The notes: generated by a model from the sequence alone, not told the origin. 5,294 nucleotides of DNA from Nanobdellota archaeon (GCA_018897135.1 JAHILJ010000013.1:1-5294); one strand, 5' to 3'. Positions 1-5,294 are shown, counted from the stretch's first letter. Numbers and translations are program-made.

Positions 1-1
1 A

Positions 2-2965
2 AATAATGTTGTTGAAACTACTAATTCTATAACTGGAAATTTTATTACTGGATATGCAATAAATGAAAATAATCAACAATCTGAAGAGCAACAAGATCCT
101 TATTATTGGATAAAACAAAATCAATTGCAAAGACAAAAAGCAAATGAATTAAGAAAACAAAATTATGAATCAAGAAAATCATTTTATTTGAACTTGTTTT
201 CAAGTTTTGAAAAAAGAGAATTTTATTTTAGCCAAACAAGTTTTGAAAAAAGATTAGTGCAAGAATTTAGGGAAACAGGAGAAGAAATTTGTAATAATAA
301 TATAGATGATAATGAAAACGAGCAAGTAGATTGTGATGATAGTCAATGTGGAGGGCAAGTTTGTGGTAAAGGAACTGCAGTAATAAGTAATGGAAATGAA
401 TTAGAAGTTGGAGAAGTTGATTTGTATTGCATTTCTGGAATTTGTCAGGCGAAAGAATATAAAATAGAAATTAAACAAGGTTTTTGTGGAGACGGGTTTT
501 GTGATTTTGATTTAAATGAAACTACTGAAAATTGTTTTGAAGATTGTGTCGGATGTCCTGTGTTTGAAGCAATAGAATGTTCTGGAAAAGTTATTTTTAA
601 AGGCAAGGATGAAAAGGGTTGTCATTTAGAACCAGTTTGTGTTGAAGGACAAAAATCTTGCAATACTAATGAAGATTGTGGACAACCTTTGTGTGGAATT
701 GCAGAATGTGTAAAACAAGAAAATACAGAAGAAAGTAAATCTGGAAGATGTGAAGTAATACAATTAAAAGAATGTGTAGAAGCACAATGTGAAGAAGGAA
801 AAAAACAAATAACAAAATGTAATGATGAACAAGAATTAGTTAATGGAATTTGCGAAGATGGAATTTGGATATCTATAGATGTTTCTTGTTCAGCAGGAGA
901 AAAAGGAAATGAAATTGTTGAAGAAGAAATAATTAATAATGAATGTGAAATAGCAAGCGATTGTGGAGGAGAAGACGATGTTTGCAGTAATGGTAATTGT
1001 GTTACAATTCCTAAGAGTATTAAAATAGAAATAGAAGAACCTGAAAATGAGGAACTAGTATCTGGAGTTGAAGAAGAAAGTTCAGAACAACCTGAACAAG
1101 AAGCAGAAACACAATCTGAACCTGAAACAAATTCAGATTTAGAAGTTTCAAGTGAGCCAGAATCAACAATTGAACCAGAACCTGAAGTAGAAAGTCAAGA
1201 AGAACAATTATCTGAACTAGAAATAACAGGTAATTTTATTTTTAATTTTATTGTAGGATTGTTTTCAAACACAAGGATTACAGGACATGTAATTGATGAG
1301 GGGGGAGATGATACATTAAATGATGGTGATTATAGTAATGGAGATGATGTTATGGTAGATGACACTGGAAATTATGAGCCAGATGGCAGTGATACTGGAA
1401 TAGGTGATGACAGAAAGGATTATGTTGATGATGGAATGAATAATGAAGAGCCAAGAGATAATGGAAATATGAATCCAGATAAGAATTATGATGATTCAGA
1501 AGAATGGAAAGAAAGAGATAATAATGAAAAAGAAAACAAAGAAAGATGTAAAACAGAATGTGCTCGTCCTTGTATAGAAAAATGTATTAGAGAATCTTGT
1601 GGAGAATCAATGGATTGTGATATTGATAAAGAAAGTAAAAATTGTGAAAGTGGTTGCAGTGCTGATGATGGTTGTGTTGGTAAGTGCATGGAAGGAGGAG
1701 ACTGGTGGAAAGAATTTGAAAATGAAGATATGAATAAACAAGAAAAAGGAGTTTTCCAAGTAGGTGGAGGATGTAGAACAGAACAAGGAAAAACAGAAGG
1801 GTATATTTGGTTTGGTGGTTGGGGTGAGCCATTTGAACAAGTTGAACCATTGAAGCAAAAATATTATAATGGAGGACAAGGAGATTGGTGTAAATATGAA
1901 ATTGAAAATTTAATAAAACAAAGACAAGAATTTGAAAAAGGATTTAATCAAGAATTTGCTATTTGGTTTTTTGAAAAATATCTTCCTAATTCAGCAGAAA
2001 ACTGGGAGCAATCTGTTTCAGGAATTTTTGAATTATATTGGAGCAATGTTGATAATCAGATGATGTTAGCACACACAATGAAATGCTTAGAAAAAAATGA
2101 TTTAAATGACTTAATGAATGTTAATTTAATTAATATTGAATATGAAACAGACTATGGAAAATTAAAATATTGGGAAGAAATAAAAGAAGTTAAAATGCCT
2201 GGAATGGATGAAAAAGTTGTTATTGTTTCTCCTTATATGAGTGTTTGGGTTTTTCCTCCTAAAGAGTTTGTGATTTATGAAATGAAAACAGCGATGGAAA
2301 ATCATGAATTTTTAGGAAGTCCTGAAGAAAAAATGGAAAGAAAAAACCAAGGCGGGTTGACAGAGGAACAGAAACAAGAAGTTAGAAATGATGAAAAAGC
2401 AATGGAAAGAATAAGATGGGCAACCGAGACCTATGGAGGCAGTTTAGATTTTGTTGTTCAATTTAAAGATTATGAAACTAATGAAATAGTATTTAATATG
2501 TATGCCAAAATAAATGAGCAAGTAATTATGGAAATAACTCCTATGTTACCTTCTGAAGTTGAACAAATAGATGCAACTGTAGAAATGGATTTTAAATTAT
2601 TTTATGATATGATTTTTGTTTCTGAAAAAGATATGATGGGAGACCATATCGAGAGTCCTCCTTGGGATAAACAAATGAGACCTGTTCAAAAAATAAAAGA
2701 AATAGGCAATGGGGTAAAAATGTGGAATAAAATGAGGCAGTTAAAAAATTCAGCAATAATTACTCCTAATGATGTTGAAAAAGAAGTAGAAAAATTTGCA
2801 GAGTGGGTTATAGAAAACGCAATGATGGGGGGTCCTGATGGTCTTGGGGGGTCAAAAGAGGAAATGAAAATAAAAGAAGGTGAGGAAGGGAAGAGTGGAG
2901 AAGAGGGAGGAAAAATTGAGTTTGATAAAGGTGTAAGTGGAAAAGTGGTTTGGGTTTCTTGGTAA
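2..2965 (+). CDS. Large acidic Cys-rich surface protein, 5'-truncated by window edge
   Basis: Function unknown; probably a secreted or envelope-exposed protein. The frame is open from base 2 (987 residues visible), so the start lies left of the window. The TTG at 125 is internal, because the upstream codons encode the same ITG motif found again mid-protein. Visible order: ITG motifs (29-61); polar Gln/Lys/Glu-rich segment; Cys-rich block (290-1000); Glu/Pro/Ser-rich spacer (about 1013-1222); a 10-residue hydrophobic stretch between ITG motifs (1223-1294); Asp/Gly/Asn-rich stretch (about 1295-1500); regularly spaced Cys helix (1547-1687); then a GGDWWKEF segment and a mixed alpha/beta region with few Cys to the end. 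The C-terminus is Gly/Glu/Lys-rich, ends VSGKVVWVSW, and has no C-terminal membrane anchor. The many cysteines and the acidic composition suggest an extracellular, disulfide-bonded, perhaps calcium-binding protein. The C-terminal domain resembles nothing I can name with certainty; I suspect a conserved DPANN family. Real gene: very sure. Function: not known. Confidence 0.93.
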   Translation, partial: NNVVETTNSITGNFITGYAINENNQQSEEQQDPYYWIKQNQLQRQKANELRKQNYESRKSFYLNLFSSFEKREFYFSQTSFEKRLVQEFRETGEEICNNNIDDNENEQVDCDDSQCGGQVCGKGTAVISNGNELEVGEVDLYCISGICQAKEYKIEIKQGFCGDGFCDFDLNETTENCFEDCVGCPVFEAIECSGKVIFKGKDEKGCHLEPVCVEGQKSCNTNEDCGQPLCGIAECVKQENTEESKSGRCEVIQLKECVEAQCEEGKKQITKCNDEQELVNGICEDGIWISIDVSCSAGEKGNEIVEEEIINNECEIASDCGGEDDVCSNGNCVTIPKSIKIEIEEPENEELVSGVEEESSEQPEQEAETQSEPETNSDLEVSSEPESTIEPEPEVESQEEQLSELEITGNFIFNFIVGLFSNTRITGHVIDEGGDDTLNDGDYSNGDDVMVDDTGNYEPDGSDTGIGDDRKDYVDDGMNNEEPRDNGNMNPDKNYDDSEEWKERDNNEKENKERCKTECARPCIEKCIRESCGESMDCDIDKESKNCESGCSADDGCVGKCMEGGDWWKEFENEDMNKQEKGVFQVGGGCRTEQGKTEGYIWFGGWGEPFEQVEPLKQKYYNGGQGDWCKYEIENLIKQRQEFEKGFNQEFAIWFFEKYLPNSAENWEQSVSGIFELYWSNVDNQMMLAHTMKCLEKNDLNDLMNVNLINIEYETDYGKLKYWEEIKEVKMPGMDEKVVIVSPYMSVWVFPPKEFVIYEMKTAMENHEFLGSPEEKMERKNQGGLTEEQKQEVRNDEKAMERIRWATETYGGSLDFVVQFKDYETNEIVFNMYAKINEQVIMEITPMLPSEVEQIDATVEMDFKLFYDMIFVSEKDMMGDHIESPPWDKQMRPVQKIKEIGNGVKMWNKMRQLKNSAIITPNDVEKEVEKFAEWVIENAMMGGPDGLGGSKEEMKIKEGEEGKSGEEGGKIEFDKGVSGKVVWVSW
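29..61 (+). other. ITG motif pair in the surface protein (first copy)
   Basis: The visible start of the protein reads ITGNFITGYAI, two overlapping ITG motifs followed by a polar Asn/Gln/Glu-rich stretch. The first six residues (ITGNFI) recur exactly at 1223-1240, with only two synonymous base differences. This supports reading the frame through the left edge rather than starting at 125. The role of the motif is unknown. Confidence 0.7.
290..1000 (+). other. Cys-rich block with MopE-like and CGDG cassettes
   Basis: This domain-level block within the surface protein holds several short Cys cassettes. Bases 281-349 encode an acidic repeat (C-N-N-N-I-D-D ... V-D-C-D-D-S-Q-C) resembling the CNNGIDDDGDGLVDCDD type of putative metal-binding (MopE-like) motif, although the Gly-rich calcium-loop core is altered to NENEQ. 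Bases 485-559 encode CGDGFCDFDLNETTENC followed by FEDCVGC, a cassette common in secreted archaeal and bacterial proteins. A CPVFEAIEC segment, a CNTNEDCGQPLC segment (from 659) and a DCGGEDDVCSNGNC segment (to 1000) follow. The cysteines are probably disulfide-bonded outside the cell. Assignment is by motif memory only. Confidence 0.65.
1223..1294 (+). other. Short hydrophobic stretch bracketed by ITG motifs (second copy)
   Basis: ITGNFI is followed by a hydrophobic run (FIFNFIVGLF), a short polar turn (SNTR), then ITGHVI. The hydrophobic run is about ten residues, too short for a normal transmembrane helix, and lies between a Glu-rich spacer and an Asp-rich stretch. It could be a half-membrane insertion, a beta-hairpin, or a binding or processing site. 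Seen directly: the motif and its flanks. The function is not known. Confidence 0.6.
1547..1687 (+). other. Helical Cys-every-four segment
   Basis: The residues CKTECARPCIEKCIRESC have spacing C-x3-C-x3-C-x3-C-x4-C, followed by C-x5-C and further CxxxC and CxxxxC pairs up to the KCM just before GGDWWKEF. A four-residue period puts the cysteines on one face of a helix. This fits either a disulfide-stapled helical hairpin or a metal or cluster site; an extracellular setting favours disulfides. Confidence 0.55.
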
Positions 2966-2984
2966 GTTTGTAGAATGAATTTTT

Positions 2985-3021
2985 AAGAAACATTTAATAA
3001 TTAATATTTGTTTTGTATTTT
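2985..3021 (+). promoter_or_regulatory. Likely archaeal promoter (BRE plus TATA box) for tyrS
   Basis: The 56-base gap after the surface-protein gene contains TTTAATAA at 2993-3000, preceded by a purine-rich AAGAAACA (2985-2992) that could act as the TFB recognition element. The box centre lies about 26 bases before the ATG at 3022, the usual archaeal TATA-to-start-site distance, so transcription may begin at or within a few bases of the ATG. No Shine-Dalgarno sequence is present in the gap, which agrees with a leaderless transcript. The sequence is AT-rich, so chance resemblance is possible. Confidence 0.5.
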
Positions 3022-4095
3022 ATGGATATTAAAAAAAGAGTTGAATTGATTAAAGATTTTGCAGAAGAAATTGTTAATGAAAAAGAACTGGAAGAATTAT
3101 TTAAATCTAAAAAAGAAATTATTGCTTACGATGGTTTTGAACCTTCTGGCATTGCTCCAATTCACTTTGGATTATTGCGGGCGACAAATTTAAAAAATAT
3201 GTTAAAAGCAGGAATTAAATTTAAATTATATCTTGCAGATTATTTTGGATTTATCAATAATAAACTTGGAGGAGATTTGAAAAACATCCAAATAGCTGGA
3301 AAGTATTTTATTGAAGTTTGGAAAGCTTGTGGGATTGACGTTAAGAATGTTGAAATAATTTGGGCAAGCGAGCTTATGGATTCTGTAAAATATTGGGATA
3401 GGGTTTTAAGGGTTGCGAAGGTTACGAGTGTTAATAGAACAAAGAAGTCTTTGACTATTGCAGGAAGAAGTGAAGGAGATGTTATAAGCACAGCACAAAT
3501 GTTTTATCCGAGTATGCAAGTTGCAGACATTTTTGAAATGGATATTGATATATGTCAACTTGGAATGGATCAAAGGAGGGCAAATATGCTTGCAAGAGAT
3601 GTGGCCACTAAATTTAAATGGAAAAAGCCCGTCGCTGTTCACCATCATATCTTATTGGGTTTACAAGGATTACAAAAAAAAGGGAATAAGGAAGAAACAA
3701 TGATGGCTTCAAAAATGTCTAAATCAGATCCAAAAACCTGCATTTATATGCATGATACTTTGGAAGAAGTAAAAGAAAAAATGAAAAAAGCTTATTGTCC
3801 TGAAAAAGAAGTTGAAGGAAATCCTGTTTTAGAATATTTTAAATATATTATTTTTAGAAATGTTAAAAAAGTAATTATTTCTCGTCCTGAAAAATTTGGA
3901 GGAAATGTTAATTATTATTCTTATTCTGAACTTGAAGAAGATTTTATAAAAGGAAAATTGCATCCTGTTGACTTAAAACAATCCTGTGCTGTAGAATTAA
4001 ATAAATTAATAACTCCAGTTAGAGAATATTTTGAAAAAAATAAGCAAGCTAAAGAACTTTATACTTTTGTCAAAAATCTAAAAACCACAAAATAA
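3022..4095 (+). CDS. tyrS: Tyrosyl-tRNA synthetase, archaeal/eukaryotic type
   Basis: A cytosolic class I aminoacyl-tRNA synthetase that activates tyrosine with ATP and charges tRNA-Tyr. It has 357 residues from the ATG chosen here. An in-frame TTG at 3013 is less likely, because MDIKKRVEL is a typical start and the promoter spacing fits. Visible features: YDGFEPSG (Tyr36, tyrosine pocket); a HIGH-equivalent IHFGL (His48); YPSMQVAD (Tyr162, Gln166, Asp169, matching the tyrosine-binding Y-Q-D residues of the Methanocaldococcus enzyme); QLGMDQRR; a perfect KMSKS (residues 231-235); KKAYCP and EGNPVLEY; and an anticodon-side RPEKFGGN (Asn295). No S4 or EMAP-like C-terminal domain is present. From remembered sequences it is closer to plant and mimivirus TyrRS (GFEPSG, YFIEVWKACGI, ICQLGMDQR) than to the Methanocaldococcus enzyme. 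An extra segment of roughly ten residues (about 216-229) precedes KMSKS. Identity is very secure; the affinity is inference. Confidence 0.97.
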   Translation: MDIKKRVELIKDFAEEIVNEKELEELFKSKKEIIAYDGFEPSGIAPIHFGLLRATNLKNMLKAGIKFKLYLADYFGFINNKLGGDLKNIQIAGKYFIEVWKACGIDVKNVEIIWASELMDSVKYWDRVLRVAKVTSVNRTKKSLTIAGRSEGDVISTAQMFYPSMQVADIFEMDIDICQLGMDQRRANMLARDVATKFKWKKPVAVHHHILLGLQGLQKKGNKEETMMASKMSKSDPKTCIYMHDTLEEVKEKMKKAYCPEKEVEGNPVLEYFKYIIFRNVKKVIISRPEKFGGNVNYYSYSELEEDFIKGKLHPVDLKQSCAVELNKLITPVREYFEKNKQAKELYTFVKNLKTTK

Positions 4096-4096
4096 A

Positions 4097-4285
4097 ATGA
4101 GTAACTTAAGTATAATCTCCGAAGTTGGTGGAAGAAAGCCTTGGTTAATTTGGGTTTTTCTTTTGATTGTTGTTTTATTAATTATTGCAGGTTTTTTTGT
4201 TTGGAATTTGGTTTCAGGAGACGGAGGGCAATCTGCTACTAATTTAGGTGAACAAATGTTTGGAAATACAAGTTTGCCAATTTAA
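4097..4285 (+). CDS. Small single-pass membrane protein, unknown function
   Basis: A 62-residue protein whose ATG begins one base after the tyrS stop, so it is almost certainly cotranscribed and perhaps translationally coupled. Residues 1-15 are a short cytosolic leader ending GGRKP. Residues about 16-38 are a strongly hydrophobic helix (WLIWVFLLIVVLLIIAGFFV), and the last 24 residues are polar and Gly/Ser/Asn-rich. Positive charge before the helix predicts an N-inside, C-outside topology. There is no clear signal peptidase or prepilin peptidase site and no recognisable domain. A link to tyrosylation is not implied; small membrane proteins often ride in such operons. The gene is likely real because of its spacing, its hydrophobic profile and the fit between its stop and the convergent gene. 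Confidence 0.75.
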   Translation: MSNLSIISEVGGRKPWLIWVFLLIVVLLIIAGFFVWNLVSGDGGQSATNLGEQMFGNTSLPI

Positions 4286-4307
4286 AAGAATTATTTTTTC
4301 TTTTTTG
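4286..4307 (+). terminator. T-rich terminator candidate for the tyrS operon
   Basis: Right after the stop of the small membrane protein, the + strand runs into two T6 tracts separated by one C (4294-4306). Oligo-T tracts alone can terminate archaeal RNA polymerase, without a hairpin. The same bases are the Lys codons and stop of the convergent gene, so the T-richness may be only a by-product of its lysine tail. Confidence 0.4.
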
Positions 4308-4794
4308 GGTAAGAAACAAAAAAGAACACAAGACCAATTATAAAAAATACAATTGCAAAAGGCAATGTTCTAATTCCAACTTTTCCTAGGGGAATTATTG
4401 CTCCTGAAACAGAAAATCTATTGCGTATTATAAAGTAAGCACTTAAAACAAGAAAAACAAGGCAAAATATTTTTTGTTTTATATTCTTTATTGGTTTGAA
4501 GATTATCTTTTTTTGAATATTTTTTTTATCTATTTTTTCTTTAACTTTTTTAGATTTGTTCTTTTTGTTTACTAAAAAATACTTTTTTATTTCTTCGTCT
4601 TCGTCAAAAAAGTTTTCAATAACTTTTCTTTTTTCAAGTTTTTGAACTTCTTTTTTAATTTCTCCATAAGTTAAATCTGTTTTTTCAAATTTCTCAAGTT
4701 TGTCTTGCAATTCTTCAAGAGTTAAGCTGTCTTTTTTTGTCTTTGGTAATTGTTTTAAAATCCCTTCTCTGTTTTCTTTTTCCTCTTTTTTCAT
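4291..4794 (-). CDS. Possible winged-helix protein with two C-terminal membrane segments (paralog A)
   Basis: A 167-residue protein of unknown function with an ATG start. Residues about 24-76 look like a small helical domain with a wing-like end (LTLEELQDKLEKF, then TYGEIKKEVQKLEKRKVI, then the acidic DEDEEIKKYFLV). This is consistent with a winged helix-turn-helix but not proven. Residues 77-108 form a very basic linker. Two hydrophobic segments (about 109-123 and 144-161) flank a loop with SVSGAII (128-134), and the protein ends in KKKK. The positive-inside rule puts both ends in the cytosol and the loop outside. It is the downstream member of a tandem pair: its ATG lies 30 bases after the stop of its paralog, with no Shine-Dalgarno, so the two are probably cotranscribed. 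About 24 of 50 aligned residues of the N-terminal domain are identical to the paralog. A membrane-bound transcription regulator or an adaptor are both possible. Confidence 0.85.
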   Translation of the reverse strand: MKKEEKENREGILKQLPKTKKDSLTLEELQDKLEKFEKTDLTYGEIKKEVQKLEKRKVIENFFDEDEEIKKYFLVNKKNKSKKVKEKIDKKNIQKKIIFKPIKNIKQKIFCLVFLVLSAYFIIRNRFSVSGAIIPLGKVGIRTLPFAIVFFIIGLVFFFVSYPKKKK

Positions 4795-4824
4795 TTTAAT
4801 TTGAAGTAAAACGATTTTTTAAAA

Positions 4825-5294
4825 TTATTTTTTCTTTTTTGAAGGAATCATAAACAACGCAATTCCCAAAACAAAAGAAACAACTCCTAAATAAAGAGCA
4901 TTTAAGTTTCCCTCTTTAAAAGAAATAACTGCTCCTGAAATAGAGGCACCGTTATATATCACCAGCCCGATACCTAAAGCAAGAAAAATAATTCCAAAAA
5001 GTCTTTTGTAAAGTTTATAAGTATCTTGAATAATGTTTGATTTTCCAAACAATTTTTTTTGAGCCCTTTTTCCTGCACCAATGCCCCTCGATAAAAAATA
5101 TCTTTTCATATTATCATCTTCATCTAAAAAACACCTCACATACCCTTGTTGCATTAATTCGTTAAGATCTTTTTTTAACTCTTTATATTCTATTGTTGTT
5201 TTTTCAAGTTTTTCAAGTTTATCTTGAACTTCTTCTATTTTTAATCCCTTAATTTTTCTTCTAGGCAAATGTTCCAAAATTTCTTTTTTATTAT
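4825..5294 (-). CDS. Possible winged-helix protein with two C-terminal membrane segments (paralog B), 5' end outside window
   Basis: A paralog of the neighbouring gene with the same layout: helical, winged-helix-like domain (IEEVQDKLEKLEK, YKELKKDLNELMQQGYV, LDEDDNMKRYFL), basic linker, two membrane segments, a SISGAVI loop between them, and a KKKK tail. The stop is at 4825. The TTG at 5277 is probably not the start: the frame stays open to the right edge, and the residues before it (NKKEI-L-EHLP) align with ENREGILKQLP of paralog A, whose ATG lies further upstream. The CDS is therefore partial at its 5' end, and its promoter is not visible. Length and topology match paralog A. Function is unknown; a membrane-tethered regulator is the leading guess. 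Confidence 0.85.
   Translation of the reverse strand, partial: NKKEILEHLPRRKIKGLKIEEVQDKLEKLEKTTIEYKELKKDLNELMQQGYVRCFLDEDDNMKRYFLSRGIGAGKRAQKKLFGKSNIIQDTYKLYKRLFGIIFLALGIGLVIYNGASISGAVISFKEGNLNALYLGVVSFVLGIALFMIPSKKKK

Larger units (their letters stand above)
4291..5294 (-). repeat. Tandem gene duplication (paralogs A and B)
   Basis: The two - strand genes are diverged copies of one ancestral gene. The N-terminal domains align without gaps over 50 residues (bases 4570-4719 with 5089-5238), with about 24 identities counted by hand. The loop motif is also shared at the DNA level, at 18 of 21 bases (4393-4413 with 4924-4944). Both genes end in an identical 17-base stretch covering the last Lys codons and the stop (4291-4307 and 4825-4841). 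The central linkers have diverged freely. Confidence 0.85.

Noticed and set aside
1235..1264. A transmembrane helix in the middle of the surface protein
   Set aside because: The hydrophobic run is about ten residues and contains Asn, too short to span a membrane; kept instead as an unexplained hydrophobic patch.
1486..1879. Overlapping - strand open frames opposite the surface-protein gene
   Set aside because: They mirror the purine-rich coding strand, giving Ser/Leu/His/Phe-rich nonsense proteins without domains or start signals; the + strand frame is clearly the real gene.
2808..2993. - strand open frame at the end of the surface-protein gene
   Set aside because: Low-complexity Leu/Pro/His/Phe translation caused by the Gly/Glu/Lys-rich sense strand; no support for a gene.
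3013..3021. TTG start for tyrS, three codons upstream of the ATG
   Set aside because: The ATG gives a family-like N-terminus, and the likely TATA box places transcription start at or beyond the TTG.
3240..3703. Two - strand frames and one + strand frame inside tyrS
   Set aside because: All lie fully within the well-supported synthetase reading frame and show no independent features.
1..5294. tRNA, rRNA, CRISPR array, insertion sequence or integrase
   Set aside because: No cloverleaf-like sequence, regular spacer-repeat structure, transposase motif or inverted terminal repeats were seen by eye on either strand; gene packing leaves almost no room for them.

Overview
The window looks like part of a small, AT-rich archaeal genome, most likely a DPANN lineage of the Pacearchaeota/Woesearchaeota kind. 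This rests on three observations. The tyrosyl-tRNA synthetase is of the archaeal/eukaryotic type, ends shortly after its anticodon-binding region and shows no added C-terminal domain such as the bacterial S4. Gene starts lack Shine-Dalgarno sequences, and one gene has a TATA-like box about 26 bases before its ATG. The large surface protein carries cysteine-rich cassettes and ITG-type motifs that I associate with these lineages. The lineage call is inference from memory, not a database result.

Left to right, + strand. Bases 2-2965 are the 3' part of a very large, acidic, probably secreted or cell-surface protein. The frame is open to the left edge, so the true start is outside the window. It has a motif-bearing N-terminal end, a cysteine-rich block with a MopE-like acidic motif, a Glu/Pro-rich spacer, a short hydrophobic stretch bracketed by ITG motifs, an Asp/Gly/Asn-rich stretch, a helix with cysteines every four residues, and a long C-terminal mixed alpha/beta domain. 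A 56-base gap with a likely promoter leads to tyrS (3022-4095), whose transcript may be leaderless. One base after its stop comes a 62-residue single-pass membrane protein (4097-4285), almost certainly in the same transcript.

On the - strand, convergent with these and only 5 bases away, lie two tandem paralogous genes (4291-4794, and 4825 to the right edge). Each encodes a cytosolic domain that looks like a winged helix, a basic linker, two membrane segments joined by a short loop with an S-x-SGA-x-I motif, and a Lys-Lys-Lys-Lys tail. The upstream copy is cut by the right edge: its reading frame continues past the apparent TTG start.

The most interesting signals are the tandem family of possible membrane-bound winged-helix proteins and a short [IV]-[TS]-G-x-x-[IV] type motif that recurs in outward-facing positions of otherwise unrelated proteins. 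No RNA genes, mobile elements or CRISPR arrays were seen, and no stretch longer than about 60 bases lacks a gene.
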